A program made the position numbers and the translations under genes. Positions 52,696 to 61,398 of a stretch of DNA of 64,000 bases are shown piece after piece. Origin of the DNA: Stenotrophomonas sp. Iso1 (lineage in GTDB: Bacteria; Pseudomonadota; Gammaproteobacteria; Xanthomonadales; Xanthomonadaceae); the NCBI RefSeq assembly GCF_027497995.1, contig NZ_JAODBT010000003.1, forward strand, positions 248,001 through 312,000, read 5' to 3'. How positions within the stretch are numbered: position 1 is the stretch's first letter; the number at the start of each line of letters is the position of its first letter. The notes beneath the pieces were generated by a model. It made no database searches. It was not told where the DNA came from and saw nothing but the letters and a program-made list of their open reading frames with translations.

Positions 52696-53439
52696 ATGCG
52701 ACTCAGCCAGCTCACGACCTGCCTTGTTGCCACTGCCATGAGCCTCCCCGTGTTTGCGCAGACCCCTCCGGACGTAACCGATCTGGTGGGCGCGCGCGGC
52801 GCCGGCGGTGAGACACAGCTGTTATCCCGTGGCTACGAGCAACGCGACTCCAACACCGTGGGAGATCAGCGCTTTTCTTTCTGGTGGAAAGCCAAAAGCT
52901 CCCAATGCATTTCTGTTTCCACCGTTGAAGGCCGATACGCATCCATCCAATCGGTTCCGGCCGCCAACTGCGCGGACGCATCGAGGGACAACCAAGCACC
53001 CGTCACGACGTCACCGCAGTACACCGACTCTCTCGTCCTGGTCTGCTATGGCGCCGGCACTCGCCCCACCGTCAAGACCGAACCGACCTATGCGTGGGAT
53101 AGCCAGGAGCACAAATGGAAATCCAGCGATACGGTTCACAGCAGTAGCGAAGGGTTCAATGGCGATGTGCAAATCGAGCTCTACGGGGACCACGGCCGAA
53201 TTCACCTGAGCCAAGGCTTGGTACCGCCGATCAACTCGGGCGGTGACCATGGTTGGTGGGAACTGGACAATCTTCACATCAGCCCCGACCTGATCACCGC
53301 AGGCTATCGCCTCAACGGCATGAACAAGCCGCGTATAAGCGTTGACCGCAGATCGGGCCATATCACCATCCAAGGTGGCACCAGCTTCGCAGGGCAGTGC
53401 GATATGGGCAATTACGGCGGCGGCCAGCGCCGCTTCTAG
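52696..53439 (+). CDS. Secreted protein of unknown function, 247 residues
   Basis: A signal peptide (MRLSQLTTCLVATAMSLPVFAQ) precedes a domain reading DLVGARGAGGETQLLSRGY ... FWWKAKSSQCISVST ... GRYASIQSVPAANC. I recall this DLVGxRG...C...GRY pattern as a recurring uncharacterised domain of exported bacterial proteins. The C-terminal 130 residues (ending in GHITIQGGTSFAGQCDM) look beta-rich. TTGGAGACC lies upstream of the ATG. Function unknown; its divergent neighbour is also exported. Confidence 0.75.
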   Translation: MRLSQLTTCLVATAMSLPVFAQTPPDVTDLVGARGAGGETQLLSRGYEQRDSNTVGDQRFSFWWKAKSSQCISVSTVEGRYASIQSVPAANCADASRDNQAPVTTSPQYTDSLVLVCYGAGTRPTVKTEPTYAWDSQEHKWKSSDTVHSSSEGFNGDVQIELYGDHGRIHLSQGLVPPINSGGDHGWWELDNLHISPDLITAGYRLNGMNKPRISVDRRSGHITIQGGTSFAGQCDMGNYGGGQRRF

Positions 53440-53471
53440 TCCCTGATTTTGTGCGTCCCACGCAAGCACCA

Positions 53472-53548
53472 AACCCCAGCCCAACCGAGGCTGGGGTTAC
53501 TTCTGTTTCGGCACCCAACCGAGACTGGGGTTACTTCTGTTTCGGCAC
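53472..53548 (+). repeat. Two 34-bp direct repeats overlapping a terminator hairpin
   Basis: CCCCAGCC-CAACCGA-GGCTGGGG (53474-53496) followed by TTACTTCTGTTT is a likely terminator for the gene ending at 53439. The unit beginning CCAACCGAGGCTGGGG is repeated with one change, 34 bp later (53481-53514 and 53515-53548). Confidence 0.7.
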
Positions 53549-53618
53549 CCCACCGTCGCTGCCAGTTCGCACCGGGCTGCCCCACCTAACCAGTCATCTG
53601 CCGTCCCGAGGATGTTCG

Positions 53619-54287
53619 ATGGATCTGATGCGCTTACTACGCTCGTTGGAAGAGTTTCTATATGAGCTGATCGGCTGGCTGGTTTTCTATCCCCGTACGT
53701 TCTGGCGGATTCTCCTGCACCCAGGCGCTATTGCCCGCTACACCCGCAAGGAACTCACGGGCGCGCCCGAGCAGCAGTTCCAGGAAACGATAAGCCCCGT
53801 CTTGATGCTCATCCTTTCGGTGGGCCTGGCGCATGCGATGGAAATGGCCTTCAGGCTGCCAGCTCTGAAAGTGGACTCGCCGTTGGGGCGCGTATTGTTT
53901 GGCACCGAGGAATCCCTTCTCCTCACGCGGTCGATCATCTTCTGCTGCTATGCGCTTGGGGCTGCACTAGGCACGCTGATACGGGAGCGCAAGCCCATCA
54001 CGCGAGATACGTTGCGCGAACCGTTCTCCGTCCAGGCCTTCCTTGCCTGCCCATTCGTTGTTCTCCTTTCGACGGGCATACAACTGCTGCAAATGCCGTC
54101 TGGCGAAGCCCAAGTGCCAGGAGCGGCTCTATCGGCCATTGCGTGTGTCTGGTACGTTCTTGCCCGCGTTGCCGCCTACCGCGCCCTGCATGGGGGAACG
54201 TTTCTGCCGGTGTTTGCAGCAACCCTCGTCTGGTTTGTCGGCACATCTCTCGTGATTCTGGCTGTAGTCACCGCCTCAGTCCTCTAA
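53619..54287 (+). CDS. Integral membrane protein of unknown function, 222 residues
   Basis: The protein has four or five predicted membrane helices (PVLMLILSVGLAHAM, SIIFCCYALGAALGTLI, FLACPFVVLLSTGIQLL, AALSAIACVWYVLARVAAY, FLPVFAATLVWFVGTSLVIL) after a long amphipathic N-terminus rich in Tyr/Trp. It resembles small Yip1-like or permease-like proteins in layout only. The ATG at 53619 gives a sensible start; the open frame upstream runs through the 34-bp repeats. No neighbour suggests a role. Confidence 0.7.
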   Translation: MDLMRLLRSLEEFLYELIGWLVFYPRTFWRILLHPGAIARYTRKELTGAPEQQFQETISPVLMLILSVGLAHAMEMAFRLPALKVDSPLGRVLFGTEESLLLTRSIIFCCYALGAALGTLIRERKPITRDTLREPFSVQAFLACPFVVLLSTGIQLLQMPSGEAQVPGAALSAIACVWYVLARVAAYRALHGGTFLPVFAATLVWFVGTSLVILAVVTASVL

Positions 54288-54545
54288 GCCAGTGACCCAA
54301 TGGGCTATCCAAACTTGAGCGTGCAGCAACTGCTCACAACGCTGGACCATCTCATTTGCATACGTGCGAGATGTTCCGTGCATTTAGCCCAACGATCAGC
54401 CCGCCTTTCGCACTGCGCCCGGCCTTTCCCGAATGTGACGATCAGCATCTGCTCCCGCAGTTGACGATGAGTAACCGGAGCACTGTCAGCGAGCAGGAAC
54501 TGAGCATTCGCCCACGACAACAAACACTGCACCGGTGAACACGGC

Positions 54546-55067
54546 CTACTTCAGCGAAAAGACCACACGACCGCCATGCTGACCGAGTGCCCGAACCATG
54601 TCCGCTGGATCATCCACGCGCCCCAAGCGAGTGTAGGAATAGGAAGAACGAAACGTTGCGTAGAAGACGACCACGGTGTTCGAGCCGTAAAGCATCAGAT
54701 CACCGGCATGGATCATCCCCGGCCGGCCTGCATCGGCAGGTAACGTGCGCAGCAGATCGGCGTGCTTTTCGTTGCCGTTGAGCTCGGCCATCTCCAGCGT
54801 CAACGGAAACTGGGCCGCGAACGCGCGGGCGGCAGCATTGTCAGCCAACGTGATGCTGAAGCGACGTTCGCCGATGGTCATCCACATGTTGGTTTCCCCC
54901 GGCTGGGTGGATGCCCCTGCGGCATCCAGGGCAACGACTACGGCCGCTCCGGATGGGCTGGCCTTGCATCCAGTCAGCATCAACACGCCGAATGCCAGGC
55001 TCAATCCTCGCACGTACCAAGACATCGGCGACGGGGACGAGATCGAATAGGAATGAGTTCGGGCCAT
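54546..55067 (-). CDS. Cyclophilin-like fold lipoprotein
   Basis: This 173-residue lipoprotein has a lipobox LMLTGC after a signal peptide and a C-terminal cyclophilin-like domain (MWMTIGERRFSITLADNAAARAFAAQFPLTLEM ... RPGMIHAGDLMLYGSNTVVVFY ... YTRLGRVDDPADMVRALG) of the kind seen in TM1367-like proteins. Last gene of the LysR-controlled operon, 15 bp after the MFS stop. The ATG at 55067 is used; the internal ATG at 55025 would give a cleaner signal peptide. Function is unknown. Confidence 0.78.
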   Translation of the reverse strand: MARTHSYSISSPSPMSWYVRGLSLAFGVLMLTGCKASPSGAAVVVALDAAGASTQPGETNMWMTIGERRFSITLADNAAARAFAAQFPLTLEMAELNGNEKHADLLRTLPADAGRPGMIHAGDLMLYGSNTVVVFYATFRSSYSYTRLGRVDDPADMVRALGQHGGRVVFSLK

Positions 55068-55082
55068 GCTGATCTCGCCGAT

Positions 55083-56294
55083 TCAGGCCTGGTGCGAGGC
55101 CTGCGAACGCGCCGCCAAAACCGTGAGGAAGGCACCAAACAGGAGCACGATCGCGCTGACGATGAAGGTGCTCTGGTATCCACTGCCATCGAACAGCAGG
55201 CCGCCAACCGTGGAGCCCAAAGCAATCGCCAGTTGGATCACCGCCACCATCAACCCGCCACCGGCTTCCGCATCCTTGGGTAGGCTCTCGGCGATCCAGC
55301 TCCACCAGCCCACCGGGGCTGCGGTGCCCAGCAATCCCCATGCCGCCAGCAGGCCCGCCACTGGCCAAACCCAGTCTCCGATGGGGAGCAGCGCCAGCGC
55401 GATCGCTGCCATCAGGATGGGAATGACGATCAGCGTGCGGTACAGGCCTCGCTTGAGAAAGGTTCCGATGATGACGGTACCGATGAAGCCGGCCACACCG
55501 ATACCCAACAGGATCAGGGAGAGCGTGGAGATGTCCACCCGCGTTACCGTTTCCAGGAACGGCCGCACATAGGTGAACAAGGTGAACTGCCCCATGAAGA
55601 ACACACCGCAGGCGGCCATACCCAGCGCCACCGTCCGATTCCTGAGCAACCGGAAGACGTTGACCGAAGCGGCCGATCCGTCCGGCTTCATGGACGGCAA
55701 GCTGATCCACTGCCAAGCCAGAGCGATCACCGCCACGGGCACCAGGCAATAGAAGGCACCACGCCAACCGATGATCGCGCCCAGGTAGCTGCCCAAAGGT
55801 GCGGCGATCACGGTCGCCAGTGCGTTGCCCCCGTTGAAAATAGCCAGGGCACGCGGCACCTGCGCAGCCGGTACCAGACGCATCGCCGTCGCCGCCGACA
55901 TCGACCAGAAACCCCCGATCACCACACCGATCATGGCGCGCCCGACCATGTAGACGACGTAGTTCGGAGCAGCCGCGACCACCGCACCGGACAACCCCAT
56001 CAAGCCCGTCAGCACCAGCAGTAGGGCTTTGCGATTCATGCTGCCCGCCAAGGCGGAAATCGACAGGCTGGTGAGCACCGCAAACGCACCGGAGATGGCG
56101 ATGCCATACCCCACCCAGCCCTCGCTGACACGAAGATCGAAGGCGATAGGCGTCAGCAGGCTGACGGGCATGAACTCAGACGCGATCAGCGCAAACACGC
56201 ACAGTGTCATGGCGAAGACCCCGCCCCAATGCGCAATGCCTGCCGCGGCCTCCTCCTGCTCGGCGCGCGCAGGAATGTTCGTCGACGCCGTCAT
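55083..56294 (-). CDS. MFS efflux transporter (DHA1 / sugar-efflux-like)
   Basis: This 403-residue 12-helix MFS protein starts with FVIASEFMPVSLLTPI-type helix 1 (FALIASEFMPVSLLTPIA), has the AxxP-like motif ALAIFNGGNALATVIAAPLGSYLG in helix 5 and resembles the YdhP/AraJ group of arabinose/drug efflux pumps. Its start overlaps the hydrolase stop by 4 bp (ATGA). It would export a product or an inducer of the operon; substrate unknown. Confidence 0.85.
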   Translation of the reverse strand: MTASTNIPARAEQEEAAAGIAHWGGVFAMTLCVFALIASEFMPVSLLTPIAFDLRVSEGWVGYGIAISGAFAVLTSLSISALAGSMNRKALLLVLTGLMGLSGAVVAAAPNYVVYMVGRAMIGVVIGGFWSMSAATAMRLVPAAQVPRALAIFNGGNALATVIAAPLGSYLGAIIGWRGAFYCLVPVAVIALAWQWISLPSMKPDGSAASVNVFRLLRNRTVALGMAACGVFFMGQFTLFTYVRPFLETVTRVDISTLSLILLGIGVAGFIGTVIIGTFLKRGLYRTLIVIPILMAAIALALLPIGDWVWPVAGLLAAWGLLGTAAPVGWWSWIAESLPKDAEAGGGLMVAVIQLAIALGSTVGGLLFDGSGYQSTFIVSAIVLLFGAFLTVLAARSQASHQA

Positions 56295-57403
56295 TTCGCA
56301 GCCAAGTGCTGCGTGAAGAAAGCGGTCAGTTTGTCGAACGGGATCACGTCCACGCGATCGTAAAGATCAGTGTGATTGGCACCTGGAACGATCATCAGCT
56401 CCTTCGGCTCCACGGCAGCGGCATAGGCTGTTTCGCTGAAGTAACGGGAGTGCGCCTTTTCGCCATGGATGAACAACACTGGGCGCGGCGAGATCTCTGC
56501 GATGTAGGTCAGCAGCGGCATATTCATGAACGACAGCGGCGTGGTCAGCGTCCATGCGTTCCCGGAATTGACCGCCCGAGGGTGGTAGCCACGCGGTGTC
56601 CTGTAGTAGTCGTGGTAGTCGACCAGGAATTGCGCTTCACCACCTTTTAGTTCGTTGTAGGGCGGTTGATAGACCGGGGTACCCCGCTCCGCATCCTGCC
56701 AGCGTTGCCGGCTCAGTTGCTCCAGCATTTGCGTGCGCTGTTCGGGAGTCATGCTGTCGTTGTAACCCTTGGACATGACACGCGCCATGTCGTACATGGT
56801 GCTGGTCGCGACAGCCTTGACGCGCTTGTCCACGGCAACAGCATTCAACGCCATGCCACCCCAGCCACAAATACCGATGATGCCGATACGCTCCCTGTCC
56901 ACGCTGGGCTGCAGACCGAGGAAGTCCACGGCGGCACTGAAGTCTTCGGTATTGATATCCGGCGAGGCCACGTTGCGCGGTTCTCCGCTGCTTTCGCCGG
57001 TATAGGACGCATCAAAAGCCAACGTGACGAAACCGCGTTCGGCCATCGTCTGCGCATACAGGCCAGACGACTGCTCTTTTACCGCACCAAAGGGGCCTCC
57101 GACAGCGATCGCGGGCAGCTGTCCATTGGTATTTTTGGGTTGATACAGATCGGCTGCCAGGGTGATGCCGTAGCGGTTCTTGAAGGTCACCTTCCGGTGT
57201 TCGACCTTGTTGCTCCTGGAGAAAACCTTGTCCCACTCCTGCGCGAGTTGCACAGCCTCTGCTTCGGCTTCGGCTTCGGAGGGATGGGTTTGCGCGAAGA
57301 CCGGCGACGCGCTGACCGCAGCGGCCAAGCCGGCCATCTTCAGCAGGGTGCGGCGTCCCTTATCAGGGGCTGGTTGATGAGGCATTGCGTTGCGCTTGTT
57401 CAT
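56291..57403 (-). CDS. Tat-exported alpha/beta hydrolase with Cys nucleophile
   Basis: This 370-residue protein starts with a twin-arginine signal (GRRTLLKMAGLAAAVSASPVFA), so it is exported folded to the periplasm. The nucleophile elbow is GIIGICGWGGMA, with Cys in place of Ser, as in dienelactone-hydrolase-type enzymes. The Asp (FIHGEKAHSR region) and His (PGANHTDLYD) are present. It lies between an aldehyde reductase and an MFS pump with a 4-bp overlap to the latter. The substrate is not known. Confidence 0.85.
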   Translation of the reverse strand: MNKRNAMPHQPAPDKGRRTLLKMAGLAAAVSASPVFAQTHPSEAEAEAEAVQLAQEWDKVFSRSNKVEHRKVTFKNRYGITLAADLYQPKNTNGQLPAIAVGGPFGAVKEQSSGLYAQTMAERGFVTLAFDASYTGESSGEPRNVASPDINTEDFSAAVDFLGLQPSVDRERIGIIGICGWGGMALNAVAVDKRVKAVATSTMYDMARVMSKGYNDSMTPEQRTQMLEQLSRQRWQDAERGTPVYQPPYNELKGGEAQFLVDYHDYYRTPRGYHPRAVNSGNAWTLTTPLSFMNMPLLTYIAEISPRPVLFIHGEKAHSRYFSETAYAAAVEPKELMIVPGANHTDLYDRVDVIPFDKLTAFFTQHLAAK

Positions 57404-57428
57404 GATGATTCCTCGGAGTGCGCCGCAT

Positions 57429-58478
57429 TCAATCCGTGAGAGTGGCGTTGTCGATGACGAAGCGATACTGGACATCGCCTTTGAGCATGCGTTCGTAGGC
57501 GGTGTTGATTTCGTCGGCACGTATGAGCTCGATGTCGGCCACGATTCCGTGCTCGGCACAGAAGTCGAGCATTTCCTGGGTTTCAGCAATGCCGCCAATC
57601 ATCGAGCCGGCCAATGTGCGGCGCTGGGTGATGAGGTTGAACACACCCGGAGACGGATGCGGCGTAGCAGGCGCGCCGACCAGCACCATCGCTCCGTCGC
57701 GCTTGAGAAGAACGAGGAACGCATCGAGGTCGTGCGGCGCGGCTACCGTATTGATGATCAGATCGAAGCGCTTGGCGTGCTTCGCCATCTCATCCGTGTT
57801 GCGGGACACCACCACTTCATCAGCACCCAGTGCCAAGGCAGCCTGACGCTTGGCCTCGGAGGTGGTGAACGCCACGACGTGTGCGCCCATGGCATGGGCG
57901 AGCTTGATACCCATGTGACCCAGGCCACCAATACCCACGACACCGACCTTGGTGCCGGGGCCGGCATTCCAATGCTTCAGCGGCGAATAGGTGGTGATGC
58001 CGGCACATAGCAACGGCGCCACTGCCGCCAGTTGCGCCCCGGGATGGCGGACGCGCAGCACGTAGCGCTCGTGGACGACAATCTGCTGCGCGTAGCCGCC
58101 GAGCGTCCAACCTGGGGCATCCGCCGTCGGAAAGTTATAGGTGCCGACCATGTCGTCGCAGTAGTTCTCCAGGCCGCTGTTGCAGTCCTCGCACTGCTGG
58201 CAGCTATCGACGATGCAGCCGACGCCGACCAGGTCACCAAGCTGGAAACCCGTGACATGCGCGCCTACTGATGCCACCCGCCCGACGATTTCGTGGCCCG
58301 GCACGCAGGGGAACTGGGTTCCGGCCCACTCCGCTCGGACCTGATGCAGATCGGAGTGGCAAATGCCGCAGTAGGCGATGTCGATCTGCACGTCATGGGG
58401 ACCGGGACTGCGGCGGGTAATTTCCATCGACTGCAGCGGCTTGTCGCTGGCGTATGCGCCGTAGGCATAAACAGGCAT
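57429..58478 (-). CDS. Zinc-dependent aldehyde reductase / alcohol dehydrogenase (YahK-like)
   Basis: This 349-residue medium-chain ADH of the cinnamyl-alcohol-dehydrogenase group matches E. coli YahK in length. Catalytic zinc: GICHSDLH, GHEIVG; structural zinc: CQQCEDCNSGLENYC. The nucleotide fold is VGIGGLGHMGIK. It would reduce aldehydes with NADPH in the cytosol. The ATG at 58478 is preferred to a TTG four codons upstream. It is the first gene of an operon divergent from the LysR gene. Confidence 0.88.
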   Translation of the reverse strand: MPVYAYGAYASDKPLQSMEITRRSPGPHDVQIDIAYCGICHSDLHQVRAEWAGTQFPCVPGHEIVGRVASVGAHVTGFQLGDLVGVGCIVDSCQQCEDCNSGLENYCDDMVGTYNFPTADAPGWTLGGYAQQIVVHERYVLRVRHPGAQLAAVAPLLCAGITTYSPLKHWNAGPGTKVGVVGIGGLGHMGIKLAHAMGAHVVAFTTSEAKRQAALALGADEVVVSRNTDEMAKHAKRFDLIINTVAAPHDLDAFLVLLKRDGAMVLVGAPATPHPSPGVFNLITQRRTLAGSMIGGIAETQEMLDFCAEHGIVADIELIRADEINTAYERMLKGDVQYRFVIDNATLTD

Positions 58479-58535
58479 GAGGATGTCCAAGGGTCCAAAG
58501 GAGGATGCGGACCATTCTGACCATGCGCCATTTAC

Positions 58536-58583
58536 TTGATTAGATGATGAATGCTTTTAGGCCCTATTAGTTTTACTAATCAA
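58536..58583. promoter_or_regulatory. LysR-box candidate between the reductase operon and lysR
   Basis: ATTAGT-TTT-ACTAAT (58566-58580) is a perfect inverted repeat holding the T-N11-A pattern of LysR sites. A wider pair, TTGATTAG (58536-58543) and CTAATCAA (58576-58583), surrounds it, as with activation and recognition sites of LysR proteins. Confidence 0.6.
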
Positions 58584-58605
58584 TCGGCCGTGCCAGACTT
58601 GCCCC

Positions 58606-59493
58606 ATGGCACGACGCAACCTCAATGATCTGCTGGCCTTTGTCACTGTCGCCAGAGAAGGCAGCTTCACCCGTGCGGGTGCGGTACTCGGGGTTTCTCA
58701 ATCGGCGCTCAGCCAGGCGATCAAGGCCTTGGAGGAACGGTTGGAAATCCGGCTGCTCACCCGCACCACGCGCAGCGTGTCGGCCACGCCAGCCGGTGAG
58801 CAGTTGCTTCAAGCGATAGGGAACCGCTTCGACGAGATCGAGTCGGAACTGGATGCGCTCACGGCACTGCGGGACAAGCCTGCTGGGTCGGTCCGCATCA
58901 CCTGCGGCGACCATGTGCTGCGCACGATCCTGCTGCCCAAGCTGCTGCCGGTCATGCATCGCTACCCGGATGTCCACATTGAGTTCGATGTCAGCTACGG
59001 ATTGCGGGACATCGTGGCCGATCGGTTCGATGCGGGTGTTCGGCTGGGGGAAAGCATCGACAAGGACATGATCGCCCTGCCGATCAGTCCGAAGCTGCGG
59101 ATGGCGGCCGTGGCTTCACCCGCTTACTTTGAAAAGCATCCGGCTCCAAAGATCCCCGAAGACCTGACGCGGCACAACTGCATCAATATCCGGTTCCCGT
59201 CATCAGGGGGCGTCTATGTCTGGGAGTTCGAGCGCCGTGATCGGCAGTTGAACGTGCGTGTCGAAGGCCAGGCAATCTTCAATACCTCGCCCCACATCGT
59301 GCTTGCGGCGCTCAATGGCTTGGGGATCGCGTTCCTCCCCGAAGAGGAGTTCGCGCCCCACATCGAAGAAGGACGCCTGGTCCGCGTGCTGCAGGACTGG
59401 TGTCCGCCATTCTCGGGATACCACCTTTACTACCCGAGCCGCCGCCAGCATTCGCCGGCATTCTCGCTGGTCGTGGACGCATTGCGGAGGTGA
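58606..59493 (+). CDS. LysR-family transcriptional regulator
   Basis: A 295-residue LTTR with N-terminal winged HTH (LNDLLAFVTVAREGSFTRAGAVLGVSQSALSQAIKALEERL) and a periplasmic-binding-like effector domain. It is divergent from the aldehyde reductase operon and very likely its regulator through the palindrome at 58566-58580. Similar LTTRs beside YahK/AKR reductase genes are common. The inducer is unknown. Confidence 0.92.
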   Translation: MARRNLNDLLAFVTVAREGSFTRAGAVLGVSQSALSQAIKALEERLEIRLLTRTTRSVSATPAGEQLLQAIGNRFDEIESELDALTALRDKPAGSVRITCGDHVLRTILLPKLLPVMHRYPDVHIEFDVSYGLRDIVADRFDAGVRLGESIDKDMIALPISPKLRMAAVASPAYFEKHPAPKIPEDLTRHNCINIRFPSSGGVYVWEFERRDRQLNVRVEGQAIFNTSPHIVLAALNGLGIAFLPEEEFAPHIEEGRLVRVLQDWCPPFSGYHLYYPSRRQHSPAFSLVVDALRR

Positions 59494-59663
59494 GAGATGC
59501 GTTTCCGGCACAGCAGCCACGCAACTTTCCCGAGTTCAACTGTTCGCCAGGGATCGCATCACGCCATGACGCTCCCAGTGCCGCTACCGTCAGAAGTGAC
59601 GTTCGCTGCGCCGCGACGCCGCTTCGGCTTGAGTAGATTGCCAGACCACTTCACTGACGCCCC

Positions 59664-60458
59664 TCACCGATGGGCAGGTGGTGCGCCTTTTCCATCTTTG
59701 GGTTCCGTCGTCACGCGGCCCTGCGCGAATTCCGGAAAGGTCTCCGCCAGCGTCGCCTTGTCCGGCAAGATGTAGAACACCCCGCCACGATCAAATGTGG
59801 AACGGATGATTTGCTCGTAAAACCCGGGCGAGACGTTGATACAACCGTGAGTGACGCGGTTGTCATCCGGCGAAGGCGATGCCAGACGTTCGACGCGCCT
59901 CTCGGCCGGGACGCCAGTAGCGGTGGGGTGGATGGAGACTGCGGAATCGTAGTCCACCCACAGGACGCGCCCGGCGTCGATTGACGGACCGAAACCGCCC
60001 ACAAAGCGACCAGCAGGCGTCGTGCGATCCCGCCCTGGAATCTCGCGAAGCGCGAGGCCAGCAACGCCGGGGGCCGTATGATCGCCGGTGGCCGAGCCAA
60101 AAAGCCCGGGCGCCGCGCCACGCAGCCGACCATCGCCGCCAAACACCAGTATCTGTGCAGCGGCCTTGTCCATGATCGCGAACGGATAGCCCTGATTGTC
60201 CTTGCTTGCGACAACCCAGCCCGCAAGTTCAATCACCGTGTCGGACACCTCTTGGCCGTGCGGAAGCTCATCAACGGCGGCTACCGGTTGCGCCACGACA
60301 TCCTCGGCGCTGGCCACGCCGATGCTCGCGAACGCGAGAACCATTGCCAGCACGCCTGGGATGGCCCGGATCGCGGGGTATTTGTGCGTACGGATGGGAC
60401 GGTTCCTCCGAATCAAGACTGCATGACCAAAAGGAAACCAGTGGCCAGCAAAGGCCAC
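59664..60458 (-). CDS. L,D-transpeptidase (YkuD domain), exported
   Basis: A protein of about 250-264 residues with a signal-like N-terminus and a C-terminal YkuD catalytic motif SIHPTATG ... RVTHGCINVSP, the expected HX14-17(S/T)HGC arrangement with the active Cys. Such enzymes make 3-3 cross-links or attach Lpp-type lipoproteins to peptidoglycan. The start is unsure: GTG at 60458, or TTG at 60416, which gives a basic n-region and a clean signal peptide. Directly upstream on the same strand is an Lpp-like lipoprotein gene. Confidence 0.8.
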   Translation of the reverse strand: MAFAGHWFPFGHAVLIRRNRPIRTHKYPAIRAIPGVLAMVLAFASIGVASAEDVVAQPVAAVDELPHGQEVSDTVIELAGWVVASKDNQGYPFAIMDKAAAQILVFGGDGRLRGAAPGLFGSATGDHTAPGVAGLALREIPGRDRTTPAGRFVGGFGPSIDAGRVLWVDYDSAVSIHPTATGVPAERRVERLASPSPDDNRVTHGCINVSPGFYEQIIRSTFDRGGVFYILPDKATLAETFPEFAQGRVTTEPKDGKGAPPAHR

Positions 60459-60513
60459 CGGGTCCTGAAATCAAAACCGTTCGTCACGAACTGTGCGAAC
60501 GGTTCAATAGCAA

Positions 60514-60783
60514 CTAGCCGCGAGGCGTGCGGCGGGGTGCCCTTTCGAGCTGCTGGACGCGGCCTTCAATCTGATCCAAACGTTGGTTAGCCTGCTGTGC
60601 GGATTGATTGGCGGATTCGGCGCTCTGTGCCGCGCCCTGCACCTTCGTGTCGAGTTGATCGAGGCGTGAGTTGATCCCTGCAAACTCCTCTTTATAGGTT
60701 GCACAGGAAGCAAGGCCTGCGGTGGCGATAAGCGCCACGCCGAGCGTACGGGCCATTACAAAGTGTTGCTTGGTCATGAACAT
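60514..60783 (-). CDS. Lpp/OprI-like alanine-zipper lipoprotein
   Basis: This 89-residue protein has a lipoprotein signal with lipobox LASC and then a helical, Ala/Gln/Ser-rich heptad coil (INSRLDQLDTKVQGAAQSAES...) like Lpp and OprI. It would be in the outer membrane, reaching into the periplasm. Unlike E. coli Lpp its C-terminus lacks the terminal Lys (it ends RRTPRG). GGAGGGAG lies before the ATG. It heads a likely two-gene operon with the L,D-transpeptidase. Confidence 0.8.
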   Translation of the reverse strand: MFMTKQHFVMARTLGVALIATAGLASCATYKEEFAGINSRLDQLDTKVQGAAQSAESANQSAQQANQRLDQIEGRVQQLERAPRRTPRG

Positions 60784-61398
60784 TCCACTCCCTCCTTCGT
60801 CTGGGGAATCTGGAATATAGCGGCCTTTTTGACAAAGCCATGACCTGCTTTCAGCTGACGTTGGAGTACGTGGATGGACGGTGAAGATGTGACAACACCC
60901 ATCACGCCTTATCCGTAGTCATCGCTCCCTACCCAAAGTGAACCGTAGATCTTGATCAAGCGGGCCTTCTCCAGCGGCGGATCTTCACGAGACGTATTTG
61001 AGTCATGCCTATTCATAAAAAAAGAAAAACCATACCTGCCCAGCGAGGCGTTCAAGCGGTCGACATCGTCTCCCCCGGGCATCACGCCGCACCGCGCGCA
61101 ATGGACCGCTTCATGTCGAATGCCCCTCCCAAGGACGGCCGGAAAAATGAAACAAAGCCGCGCCGATCTCGTCACGGGCAGTCGCAGAAAGCACCCGACA
61201 AGCCGATCTGAATACGCTTTGCGAATCACCTTCACAGCGCCACATCACCTACTGATTTTTCCAGCAGTATCGTCACGGCTATCCGTCCCGGAAACGCCGC
61301 CATGGGCCGTCAATTCCCGTCCCCACTGCTGTCCTCCGCCTTGGCGTTCACTCTGCGTGGCGGCTGTTATTCAGAAAAAAATCAGCGCCGAAAATGAG
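60784..61398. other. Intergenic region without a recognised gene
   Basis: No ORF here shows family features. The upstream part holds the promoter side of the Lpp-like gene. The downstream part runs into a decayed TPR gene. Frames that stay open have arginine- and serine-rich shadow composition. Confidence 0.5.
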
